Source: Paguma larvata | Lineage: Eukaryota; Chordata; Mammalia; Carnivora; Viverridae | Length of the DNA: 64,000 bases | Direction of reading: 5' to 3' | Assembly (NCBI GenBank): GCA_030068075.1 | Contig: CM057839.1 | Coordinates: forward strand, 17,339,167-17,403,166 | Translations under genes and position numbers: made by a program | Notes under the pieces: generated by a model | The model's input: the letters and a program-made list of their open reading frames with translations, nothing else | The model's database searches: none | What the model was told of the DNA's origin: nothing | Shown here: one piece after another, positions 37,331-48,382 of the stretch | Layout of the letters: every line of letters starts with the position of its first letter | Numbering within the stretch: the stretch's first letter is position 1

Positions 37331-37978
37331 CTCACAGATAGCACGAGGTGTTTTATATTCCAAATGCAGGGGTTTTCACATTAAAAAATGATGCCTGATC
37401 GGCCATATGGAATGATAACTTTAGGTAGCATATTCCAGATGGATAAAGGAGTGTCATTACATCTTTATCATTGCCAATTGGACTTTTGTCATAACACAAA
37501 TTAGGAGACTAAATATACGTAAGGCCTGTCTCTCCACATCAGAGGGTGGTTATATTGTCATATAATATTGCTCTGTAGCAGTGTGTCCAGGACAAATGGA
37601 GACTCCAGAGGCCAACCTTATGGGCTACAGCTGAACTATTCAAATTGTTCCCAGTAAAAGAGCCATGTTTCTGTGATGCTTTAATGTCTCTACTTTGATT
37701 ACAAGAAATTTCATCATCTCTTATGTTTTTATTTATTATAATCAGAAAGTATTTCCTTAATTTTAAAATGGGATCAATAAATTTGACTCACAAATAAAAG
37801 ATTTTGCCAAAAAATCCATTTTGATTAAGCTGAGGAGTAAAATATGATAATACACCAATAAAAGTCCTTATATGAATATTTTGTTTCTCTCATGGAGGCT
37901 TAGATAATCACTTTAAAGGAGAATCCCTTCTCATGCTCGCTCAATCAAAATAAACTAAAAAACTTTTTTAAAGACAGT
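37331..37978. other. Unassigned sequence
   Basis: AT-rich; the left flank of the inverted repeat described next. No repeat family or exon recognised. Confidence 0.45.
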
Positions 37979-38281
37979 AGGGAAAAATACTTAAAGTAGA
38001 AATGGAATTTATAGGACTATTGCAGAATGGGAAAGAGCAACTGGAAAACTAAAAAAAATAGTAAATATTACTATTACAGCTAATGTTTACACATCTATTA
38101 TATTATAGTGTTTTCATATTGAATAATTTAATATTTTCAAGTTGACTTACAATGGTGCATTGCACCTAATAATCGCTCATTAAATGTTAGTTGTAATAGT
38201 AAAACTTATTTTTTTAATTTTCCAGTTGCTTTTTCCCATTCTGCAACAGTCGTATAAAGTCTGTTTCTACTTTAAGTATAA
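37979..38281. repeat. Long imperfect inverted repeat (about 100-nt arms)
   Basis: The left arm (37979-38089) and right arm (38181-38281) are reverse complements with substitutions and a few gaps. The best part pairs 38015-38050 with 38216-38251 (33 of 36 bases complementary). The outer block pairs 37990-38014 with 38252-38276 (21 of 25). The inner block pairs 38051-38089 with 38181-38215 with gaps. A loop of about 90 bases lies at 38090-38180 and contains the small palindrome 'ggtgcattgcacc' (38155-38167). Any RNA crossing it would fold into a long hairpin. I cannot assign it to a known MITE. It resembles an inverted duplication or the terminal inverted repeats of a non-autonomous DNA transposon. 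Confidence 0.8.
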
Positions 38282-38310
38282 ATTCTGTTTCTACTTTAAG
38301 TACATAAATT
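38261..38310. repeat. Tandem duplication of a 24-26 bp unit
   Basis: The unit 'ctgtttctactttaagtata' plus 'aatt' (38261-38284) is repeated as 'ctgtttctactttaagtaca' plus 'taaatt' (38285-38310). It lies at the outer edge of the right arm of the inverted repeat, and the left arm has only one counterpart, so this duplication is later than the inversion. Confidence 0.9.
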
Positions 38311-39239
38311 TCTTTCCCATTGCTCTCCCCCTCTTCAAAACCAAGTAAAAAATGTTTCCTCAAGGTACACCACTAGAATATTCACGTCTCTTGCACCTGT
38401 TTCTCTTATAGTGCACATTTTTGTTGTTGTTTCTCCTGAAGGCTTGCTTTAGGACCTGTCTTTAAGTATTTGAGGATAATGAGAATCAATTCAGTTACAG
38501 AAAAATCACTAATCCCTGCATTATATTGTCAATATTTGCCATGAATGCAGTCCTATTGATTTTTTTTTTTTGTACTCATGACTTGTGGATTTTCTAATTC
38601 TACATTTCCCCAAACATTAGTCACAGGTGGTATTTGTCTAACAGCTCAGAAATAGCTTGATGTTGGGAAAGAATAGAATCATTGCTGACGGTTCCATGCT
38701 TCATTATTTTATGATACTCTACTGTATTGTTTGTATTATTTCTGTGAGCCTCATGATTGTGTATTCAAAAATGTTTCTGTATACTCTTTATTTGTTATCA
38801 TAGGAGATTTTTTGCTTCCTAGGCTTATTTGTCACATTACAAATGAAAACACTATTTTACGTGTAACAAGTAGAAGTTAGGTGCACAAATTAAGGGGCCA
38901 GGATGAGAGCTAAAAGCAACCGAAAAAATCTCCTAACATTACATACCGTGCTGACAGCTGGTTACCACCAATTAAGCGGTTCCTTAATAGGAACCTCCTA
39001 TTAAGTCTTACCAAGAGATGTCCAAATTGCCTTACACTCTAAACCAATCCATACACCCTTCTCCTCCAGTCAGTTTAAGAATGAGACTGGGCTGGGTTAA
39101 CGGGAATGAAGCATCTATTCTACCACACATTGTCCCGGTTTAATATGAATGGATGTGAGTAACTTCTAAATCCAGGTGAGGGGTATGACAAGAGAATTTT
39201 GATAAAAATTCTGGGGTGCCTATAAAAGAGAATCCTGGC
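38311..39239. other. Unassigned sequence
   Basis: No exon or repeat family recognised. A T-run is at about 38561-38571. Confidence 0.45.
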
Positions 39240-39314
39240 TTTTTTTTTGTTTTTTGTTTTTTTTTGTTTTGTTTTGTTTTTGTTTTTGGGTTTTTTTTTT
39301 TTTTTTTTTTTTTT
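39240..39314. repeat. T-rich low-complexity tract (TTTTG-type, then poly-T)
   Basis: Seventy-five bases nearly all T with scattered G, ending in about 24 Ts. Frames on both strands here are artefacts (poly-Phe or poly-Lys). It could be a bare microsatellite or the A-tail of an unrecognised retroposed copy on the minus strand. Confidence 0.95.
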
Positions 39315-39991
39315 GGTCTCTTCATGCTGAATATCAACTCACCTATTCTGGGAGCTCTGTTGAAGCAGAAGCCTTTCCCACAGGTTACTGAAATGAGAGA
39401 TTTTGTGTGTGAACAAGGAGAAAGCCTGAGGTTCTCAGTTATAGCATGTGACAAGGATCAAAGGGAATTTGGTGTAGCATGACTAAACGCACAATAGCAA
39501 ACTATTGCCACCACTTCCTAATTCTCTCAAGCCCTCTGGTGTAAATACATCCCCAATAGTTCTCTTGGTTTCACAAGAAGAATATGGAAGTTAGAAGAAA
39601 TGACAGAAGTTGTGGGATAGACCAGTGTCTGCCAGGACAATGACAGCCCAACTTAGACAAGTAGCTGGAGGCTTGAATATGGGCACAAGGTAGATGGAAG
39701 CTCCAATTTCCTTTCAAAGATATCTTCAGTGATGAAGGGGGCCAAAAACCATGTCCGTCACTTCAGAGAAAGCCAGTTTGAAAGAACGTGATGCTGGGGA
39801 CACATTACCACCAGAAGAGGCAGTCCATCAGATTAAGATTCTGCTGACTTTCCTGTCCCTATTCCTAGTCCTGGACACCTGAGAGCTAGGGCTGAGCATG
39901 GAATAAGGATAGTCTCAGAGCCACCCTGCTGTTCTCCAGTGAAGCGTAGGTCATGGCTCTAGCCTGGGGGGAGAGAAGTATGAATTTTGAG
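39315..39991. other. Unassigned sequence right of the T-rich tract
   Basis: About 680 bases of balanced composition with no repeat family that I know. If the T-tract is a retroposon tail, the body would be here on the minus strand. I could not match it to a known gene or find matching flanking duplications. Confidence 0.4.
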
Positions 39992-40003
39992 GACTAAAGT
40001 TTT

Positions 40004-40182
40004 TTTAATTTTTTTAATATTTATTTATTTTGAGAGAGAGAGGGAGAGACTGCGTGAGTGGAGGAGAGGGGCAGAGAGACAGGGAGAGAGAATCCCAAGC
40101 AGGCTCCATGCTAGCAGGAAATCATGACCTGAGCAGAAGTCAAGAGTTGGATGTTTAACTGACTCAGTCACTCAGGAACCCC
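40004..40182 (-). mobile_element. CAN-SINE with internal deletion, antisense
   Basis: Poly-T/(ATTT)n tail, GA-rich block at 40032-40090, then the tRNA-like head complement ending 'actcaggaacccc'. It is flanked by 'gactaaagtttt' (39992-40003) and 'gattaaagtttt' (40186-40197). At about 180 bases it is shorter than its siblings: roughly 40 bases between the body and the head are missing near 40110-40120. Confidence 0.88.
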
Positions 40183-40197
40183 AAAGATTAAAGTTTT

Positions 40198-43100
40198 AAG
40201 GAAAAATAGGGTTCATTCTTAAGAACAGAACGTAAGTTTTTATGTGACTTTTAGGTGATGAAGGAAATTAGCTGTGGCTTCTTCTCACTTTCTCCCTTGG
40301 TGTTGGGTGAGTGAGAGGGATGTCAGGCTGGGGCTGAAAGGAGGTGCTTTATTAAAGCTTAAGGCAGACTCCAGTGTAGTAGATAGTCAACCACTCCAAT
40401 CTAGGCACTTTAGTCTACCTCACCAATGACGTATTAGAGAATGTCAGTAAAGAACCATATACTGTTCAGGATGAGAGTAAATGCCACTGACTGTAATTCA
40501 TTTGTGCTATTTCAGGAACCCTGAACACTGTGCACGGGCTTCAGGAGAGGGAATATGTAATGATAGAAAATCCGAGAGAGACAGATAGGAGACCAGATAG
40601 TTTCTAAAGTTCATTTCAGGTATAAACTATACTTTAAAGCCAAATTATAGTGTCTCATGTGAAATAATTCTAATTATCACTTTGTAACGGTTCCTTAACT
40701 GAAGATAATTTGTTGAGACTGAGAACAAGAAGGGACCCTCTTAGGTATTTCAGAACCAATAAATATGAGTCATCATGACCTGTTCACGGAGGTTTTATTG
40801 CTAATGCATGTAGAAATACCATATTTTATTTTCTAACTAGCAGTAAATATGGTTGTACCACACAACAGCCTTTATCAGTGCATAATTGACAAGTACCAAT
40901 GTCCTTAAATGTAATGATAAGAAAGAGGCTCTTTGCACGTACATGATTTTGCCTGGCCACTGATTACCCCAGGAGCTCAGCGGCTAAGGGATGAAACTTG
41001 ATGGAAAGCTGTGGAAAGTGCAACCAATAAACAAACCCAAGCTGCAGCATGGTTCTACACACCACAGCTGCCATGCTGAGTGAGTAATTATGCTATTGCA
41101 GAAATGATAAATAATGCTGCGCTATCTTCACTGGGAAAATGAAGTATTTCTTGCCCCTCAAATTGCTAAAGGTGAAACCTGCTTTCTGGGACCAATCTGT
41201 TAGAAGGGAAATAACCTGACAAGATAATTCTTCTTAAAGGGCTACATGTTTGCCTCTGTTGCATGAAAATATTTAGTTTATAACTTTTACCTGTCCTCTT
41301 GGTCATGTTGTAAGGAGGAAAATTAAGGTTTAATTGAGATTCAAAGGAACAGGCTTTAAAAATTGGAATTTCAGAATAATCTTGATTAGGATTGGGATTC
41401 CTATTTAATTTCATTTATGATTATTTTGTTTAAATCTTCAAGCAAAAGAATAAATAAGGCATATTATTTAATCATACTGTGGAAGACTAAATATAAAATG
41501 TGCAAAATTAGTGTACAAATGGTGTTTGTATGTGTATTTCATTGCCCACTGAAGTGTCATGAAAGAGTGTAAGCTATCAACCCCCCATTAATATTATATT
41601 TGGTGGGACAATTGGCAAATACTATAAGAGGATTTTATTTCCATCTTCTTTCCATATGCAATTAGAATTATATGTAACTCATCTAAGCTGGGCCACCTCT
41701 AGTCCGACCCAGCAGCAAGACAGCATCCCGTCCAGAAAAGCATCAAGTTCTAAAAAGAGACTCAAAACGAATATTGACCTTTACTAAAGATCTCTTGAGG
41801 AAGCAGTAATGAGGTAATTCATAACACAGCACACAGCACGACATGCTTACAATCCTCTTTCGATCTGTCTTTCCTCAAAGTTTCAGCCCACATAACCACA
41901 GCTCATATTTTTCTCCTCTTCATTTAAAACTCCCTCATACCAATGGCTTCCCTCTGGTCCTCCCTGCTCTGGGTTGGGCCTCCTAATCTCCCTACACTGA
42001 AAATTCCATGCTGTTAACCCAGGAGACTCCCCACAGCACGCAGTTTTGGAACACTAGAGTCCTTCTCTCCTGATTGTCCTGCCAGGATCCTGAAGAATGA
42101 GCTTCCTCTATTCAATCCCAATATTTCCAACAAAATTCGCTGCTTTTTGCGAACATAATCTTTGAGTGCTACAGTTTGTACAGTATGTTTGTACTGTTTG
42201 ACTTCTTTTTAACTTTGTCAAAATTATTAGTATACAATCTGAGTAAATATTACAATTAGAGAAAAAAGCAAATGTGACTATATTATTGTTAAACACAACT
42301 TGAGATTTGTGATTTCCTTCAACAGATGCAGTTTGTTTGGGGATGAGTTAAAGCAGAATGCATTTGCACCGCAAGGAGATGGAAGATATTTAGCAGGGAT
42401 CTGGGACTCCACGGCCCTTGATGCAATTCCTACGGCGAACAAAAGTTCACAAAAGAGCTGTGAACTAGGAACACAAAAGAAAAAGCATCATACTTTGAAG
42501 TGTTCGAGCTTTGGCCCTTTTTTGGACAGGATACTGTCTTGCTGCTGTGTTTTATACCTACCTAATCTTTACGTTCAGGTTTTAACTACTCCAATGATGA
42601 TAAAAGGCAAGTAAAAATAACTTTAAGAAACAGACTGCTAATGGATACAGAGTTTTTCTCCCTAACACTGAGAAAACGTGAAATATGTCCACTAGGAATT
42701 CCTCCCCACCCTCTAAGGTCTTGGTTAGTGTATGACATATTTACTTGTGTTTTTTCACTGAATTCTCCATTGACAGCTTACATTACCTTCTCCTATTGGC
42801 GGAGTTAGAATATTGAATTTATACTTTACATTAAAACATGTGAGTTATAATTAAAGCTACTTCCTAAAAGAACTCATCATTAACCAATTTCTACTCAGAT
42901 ATTAGGTAGCCAAGAACAATTTTCCAAGTGATACTCTGCAATTTTTTATAAGTGACCAAGAATGGTTATATATCCCAACTGAAATAAGTCGTAGAGTTTT
43001 ATGTGTTCCTTTTTGGAAATGAAAAATTTACAATCTGAGTAATGAAAATTAAAGAAAGCCAGTTTAATACGGGAATTCATATCATCGAACCTTTTTTAAT

Positions 43101-44920
43101 TCCTTGTATTAGTAAACTTATATTCAAGATAATACCTCAGATTATACACCCAAATTAATCTAAATTCTCAGTAGACAATATTATGCTGTCAAAATCACAC
43201 CAACACAGGGTCTCAAAGAAATAGAAGCTTGCTATCAGAAGGTTAATAATTTCTGGACATACCACTATGGTAACAAAAGCAAGCTACGAATGAGACGCAG
43301 ATACAGAGATTTGAATACTGGAGATTGTAAGTCTAAATTCAAGTCACATGTGAGTATACCCTGCTGGACGACTGTGGTTCTCACAGTTCTGTTTATCTTA
43401 CAAGCAGAGGTACAGGTTGTCTTTTAAACTATCCCACCAAGAGCATTTGTGTGGTCAACAATCCTGGAAAACAGAGGTGACTACCTCCAGAGCAAAGGCC
43501 AAATTTGCTTAGAGCCTGGAAGATCCTGATAGTGTCTTCTTGCTGAGCAAAGGCAGCATACTTCTCTTATAAAAGATGTGTATTCCTTAAACTCAGGGTT
43601 TCTTTCCTGTAATGCAACCCATTTTGTGGGCATGTTACCTGGCCTTCTTCATATTGACTTGTGTGAATCAGAGCTTGGAAAGCCAATGCCAAAAGTGCTA
43701 ATACTCTGGCAACTGTTTTTATGCAGGAACTGGTCAATTTCTGCCATCATTCATGAAGCTATGGTTAGATAACTTCCAAGTAGGATAAAATCTCATCCTT
43801 CCTGGTTATAGACACACGTCATGCTGAAGATGGTATGAATGCACATGACAGATGTAAAACCTGAAAAATACTTCCACTAAAGAGCTTTCCTAGACCCAAG
43901 GATCTTTCCCACAGAATTTAAATTTGATTATTAACAATAAAGTTCTAAGGGAAATGACTGAAAGATTTGCAATCCTCAATAGTTTTGCAATACTCAGAAA
44001 CAAGTGATTTATTCGGTTTTACAAACTAGGAACTGTTTCTATATGCTAGGCATACGAAATTGCTGCAGTTTCCTTTTCAGCAACAACTTTCTCTGACATT
44101 TGAAAACAGGAGCTGATCCTTATTGTAGATAACTTACTTCCAGATCTTTCATGATAATCAACCCACTACAGTTACTTGAAAATAAAAGAAACTTCAATTT
44201 AAGAAAGACACAAATGAGTTTTTTTTTTTTGTTTTTTAAATGGGAAAACTACACGTTGCATAAAAGTCACGTGATTTTATAACCCACTACTTAAGAGACG
44301 GTTGTAAGGTGTGTGTGCACGTATTTGGGAGAAGTTATTCCATATGGTGAGGAAATTCTGCAGCCCTCACAGTTATTTAGCAACTCCTTCATCCACCTCT
44401 AGTTGGCACCCTGCTAGTCTTGGCAGAAAACGTTCCAAATAGTTGTGACTGTCCCAACTCTTTCTCACACTTTCTTCTCTCTTGAGCAGGTCAGTCCTCC
44501 AACCACATGTTCATTGGCTGACAACACTGAGATCTTCTGCAGTCCTGCTCTTTCCCTAAATATTTTTTTTCTGTGTTCTCCCACAAAACTCCTTCACCTC
44601 ATTATTTCCTCAGAGTAAGAAATAATCCTCTAATTTACATGCTTGAAACTTTCATTTCTTTCTCCACCCACTCCCTCCCCCCACCCCCCAGACCTCAATC
44701 CACAAAAAGTGTGACAGGATATTGAAAAGTCACTCTTTATTTTCTCTCTTTTGCCACATTCTTATTGAGGTGCTAATTCACTTCTGCTAAATATTTAAAA
44801 AATTATGAAGCTGGTTCTAACAGCATTACCCGTCATACCCTTTCAGGTTAAATAAGCGTGCATTTTTTTATTAAATCAGGCTAGACTGCGATGAGGATTT
44901 CTCTTAAGAGAGTAGTTGCG
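40198..44920. other. Longest stretch without a recognised repeat (about 4.7 kb)
   Basis: No SINE, LINE or LTR recognised by eye. A C-rich tract ('cccccccaccccccag' type) lies at about 44664-44691 and a T-run at 44219-44230. The open frame of 104 codons at 42300-42614 lies entirely in this block, with no recognisable protein motif and no splice-site pair that would make an exon. The block could hold unique regulatory DNA, but nothing here proves it. Confidence 0.45.
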
Positions 44921-45141
44921 GGGGGCACCTGAGTGGCTCAGTTGGTTAAGCGTCCGACTTCAGCTCAGGTCATGATCTTGCGGTTTGTGAGTTGGAGCCC
45001 CGCATCGGGCTCTGGGCTGACAGCTCAGAGCCTGGATCCTGCTTCAGATTCTGTGTCTCCCCCTCTCTGTACCCCTCCCCCACTCATGCTCTGTCTCTCT
45101 CTGTCTCTCAATAAAAAATAAAAATGTTAAAAAAAAGAAAA
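44921..45141 (+). mobile_element. CAN-SINE, sense
   Basis: Head 'ggcacctgagtggctcagtt' from 44925, B-box region 'gagttggagccc' (mutated from the usual GTTCGA), felid body with 'gggctgacagctcagagcct', CT-rich block, A-rich tail. An imperfect duplication 'agtagttgcg' (44911-44920) and 'agtaattggc' (45142-45151) flanks it. Confidence 0.92.
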
Positions 45142-45151
45142 AGTAATTGGC

Positions 45152-46203
45152 ATATTTATAGGAAATAATGCAGAAGGCTTAGAGCAACATGGAAGGAATC
45201 GGGTACTTCTCTTCACTTCAACCCAAGTATAACATTCAAGGTCCCAAGGAAAAAAATAGAAAACCTACCAAAAGGACTAATTAAAAACATTTTAATAAGG
45301 GAATAATTTACAGTGTTGTGGAGAAGTTTCAAACCAAAAACAGAACATGAAACAATCTGGAGCCAGCAACAAAGGGGAATTATTGTCATTTCTAGGCCTG
45401 AAGGAGCAAAACCGAATTAGTTCTCGCACCCCAGAAGAACTGTATCTTTTTAGCTAAAGCAGTGGGCATCCAGGAGGAACCATATATTCAGGAGAGGAAC
45501 AGAGACCCTGCCAACCTACAGCCTGTCAGGGATGGGGTCAGGAGAACAAATATTACAGCTTCTATTTCTCCCAACGCTTTCTTTTTCCTTATGGTGCTGG
45601 AGTTAATCAGAAATCAAAGGACTCAACGTTGGGACAAACCACCCCAGGATAAATAGAGCAGGCTGGAACTGGGTGGAGAAAAGATATGAAGCGGCAAAGG
45701 GAAAATATGGAAAATATCCCCCAAAGAACCCTTTTGGAAGAATACACAGAGAATACGATATATGTTCCCTAGTCGTTGTTATCATCCTTGGGAAATAGGC
45801 AGGAACTTGTACCTCATTCCTGCCTTACAAAGTCTGAAGATAAGAGACTGCTTGAGCTAGAGACGTTAGTAGTGAGATGCTTCAAAATCGCCAAAAGTCA
45901 GGGCAAAATTTAGTCATGTTTTCTATATGCTACATGTGAACCTCACTGGAGAAACCTAACTGAATCTATCTTTACTAAAATAAATGTATTCCAGGAGAAT
46001 ATCAGAGCTGACTGTAACAGAGGACTGGAGCCTGGCAGCTAAAGCTGGAGACAAAAGTCTTAAGGATCCTACCAGATATGAGAGCTCCGGATGGGCATAG
46101 AGGCTGGGGGAGGAATCCTACCAGCAGTGACTTCCCAAGGAACCATGGTGGAGTCAGCTTTGGACATTTTTGCCTCAGCTGGATGGAACCATTTACTGAT
46201 GCT
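45152..46203. repeat. Possible old interspersed repeat (45270-45715) in unassigned DNA
   Basis: 45270-45715 includes 'aataagggaataatttacag', 'tctaggcctgaaggagcaaa' and 'gggtggagaaaagatatgaa', which follow a mammal-wide repeat that I recognise loosely but cannot name. The remainder to 46203 is unassigned. Confidence 0.35.
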
Positions 46204-46219
46204 AATACTTTGGTGATTC

Positions 46220-46466
46220 TTTTCTTTTTTTTTCTTTAAGTAGGGTTTTTTTTAAATTTTATTTATTTATTTATTTTTAATTTTGAAAGAGAGAGAGAGA
46301 GCATGAGTGAGGGAGGGACAGAAAGAGACAGAGAGAGAATCCCAAGCAGTCTCTGCACTGTCAGCACAGAGGCCAACGCAGGTCTCGAACTCATGATCTG
46401 TGACATTATGACCTGAGCTGAAATCAAGAGTCAGATGCTTAACTGACTGAGTCACCCAGGTGCCCC
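46220..46466 (-). mobile_element. CAN-SINE with 16-bp target duplication, antisense
   Basis: Plus-strand order is poly-T/(ATTT)n, a GA-rich block (46286-46338), then the head complement ending 'gtcacccaggtgcccc'. It is flanked by 'aatactttggtgattc' (46204-46219) and 'aatattttggtgattc' (46467-46482), 15 of 16 identical. The T-rich tail is unusually long (about 60 bases) with CTTT variants. Confidence 0.93.
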
Positions 46467-46482
46467 AATATTTTGGTGATTC

Positions 46483-48270
46483 AAAATGTTATCTTTTCTC
46501 TTTCTTCCAACTTCACTCCCTGGACCTGAAAAATGGCTAGTGAGTGGAGCATAAAAAGGCACGAGGAAGAGAAGCTGACCCCACATCATTTCGCCTCTAA
46601 ATATTTCCCAGCCTCAGGAAGAAATGGGTGGTAGAATAGGAACTTTACATCAAAAGAGGTTACATGTACCAGACTGGATTGGAATATTTAACCCTTCAGA
46701 TTTGAGACTATAAATTATGGCCTGAGTGTGACAAGAAAAGTTGTACTATCTATCTGAGACTCCATCCAGGGATGTGAGGAACAAATCACAGCGTTCACAA
46801 ATAGCGATATAGAAAGAGAAAGCCATTTTGTAATTTCTTCCATTTTAAGTCCAACTCCTGCATAAATTATAACATTTACAACATTCCTTTTTTCCTGACC
46901 ACCCAGATTCTGCCTACAAACATGCTAAGATTCTAAGTCTCCCGAACTCTTGACATTACTAACTCATCTAGCCTTGGATTTCAGCTTTTTCCTTTTTCTT
47001 TTTTTGCCAAATACTTGAAACAGTAGCTTTCAGTGCTACTTCCTCTCATGACTCTACCTTTTTAATTACTTTCTTTTAATTATCTCGATATTTTATTTTA
47101 ATCTCTAACTTTTAGAATTACTTCTAGAAGAATATCGCCAATGACTTTGTATTAAAGAAAAAAAAGGATCTGGTGATTACCTGAAAATCTCTTCCTGGAG
47201 AAGCCTTACCTGCTTTGTTCAAAACAGTTGTTCCTAGGCTGACTGCGTTACTTATTTGACAATTGTGGAACTCACCTTTATCAAATGATAGATATTCTAG
47301 ACTGATTCTCAAAATCTACTCTTTTTGCTTCTTCATTTGTTTTTCATCCTTATTTTAAGGTATTTTTCTGGGATTTTTTTCCTTAAATTTCTGGTCCTCT
47401 AAATCATTTCCTTCTCTTGCTTTTCCCTTCAATTATTTTTCTTCATTTTATAACATCTTAAGGGTATACGTGCATTTTAAAATAAATATCAAGTATTAAC
47501 ACAAGATTGATACTAAATACGTTTAATTTCCATTCTTTAGTCCAGTTATGCTCTCCAGTTATTAGTAATAATACTAATTCTAATAGTTATTTTTCTGATA
47601 TTTGTTACCATTTTTGTAAATAAAATGGATTGCCGTGACACATTTAGTTATCACTACATACTATCTTCTTCTGATTGTAGAATAGCAATATGGTTAAATA
47701 CTATCACAATATTCAAGTAAATCAATAAATCAGTATTAATGTGTTTTTGACTAGCAAATATTAATTCACACATTAGAGAATTATTTTCTTTATAACTTGG
47801 TACAATTTTTGCTTTTCCTAGAGAGAGAAAATTCCTACTCCGTTGTATTTTTTTAACATAGTTTTCTAATTACCGGCCAACCCTTGTCATACTTCAAAAG
47901 ACTGATCAATAATTTGTCTATGACCTCCCTCTCCTACATTTGCTATCCCACATGCGTATCCTTAAGAACAACTATTTTCTTTCATTTTAAAATTAATTTC
48001 ATGTTATCATTCATTTCAGAATTTGTATATATATTCTTCTACATGATTAAATTGAAATTATTTAGGAGACAAAACTTATCTTAATCATCTTTGTACTCTT
48101 CATGGTCTTTATGAAATGCATCTTATTTGAATTTAAATGAATTCACTTGAATATGCATATGTCATCTTTGCAAAGAATGTGTCAACTCAAAGATAACTGG
48201 TAACTTCATAAAGCTGCTGTACAACACATTCTCATATTTCAAATTTTCCTTTTCTATTTCAAACAATAAA
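46483..48270. other. Unassigned unique-looking DNA
   Basis: About 1.8 kb; pyrimidine-rich patches at about 46980-47100 and 47330-47460. No exon or transposon family recognised. Confidence 0.45.
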
Positions 48271-48271
48271 T

Positions 48272-48382
48272 GCCGGGAGAGCGGGTGACAGGCACTAAAC
48301 TGAGCATGGGTTGGGATGAGCACTGGGTGTTGTATGGAAAACAATTTGACAATAAAAAAATTTAAAAAAACAAACAAACAGC
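48272..48382 (+). mobile_element. Carnivore L1 3'-end fragment
   Basis: 'gatgagcactgggtgttgta' (about 48316) followed by 'tggaaaacaatttgacaata' and an A-rich tail is the end of a carnivore L1 3' UTR. Only about 110 bases, so it is strongly 5'-truncated. The tail runs into '(caaa)n' at 48369-48381. Confidence 0.75.

Noticed and set aside
39216..39482. Open frame with poly-Phe, and the minus-strand poly-Lys frame
   Set aside because: Both come from the T-rich tract at 39240-39314.
42300..42614. 104-codon frame in the repeat-poor block
   Set aside because: No known motif and no splice signals that would define an exon. Kept only as part of the candidate conserved block.
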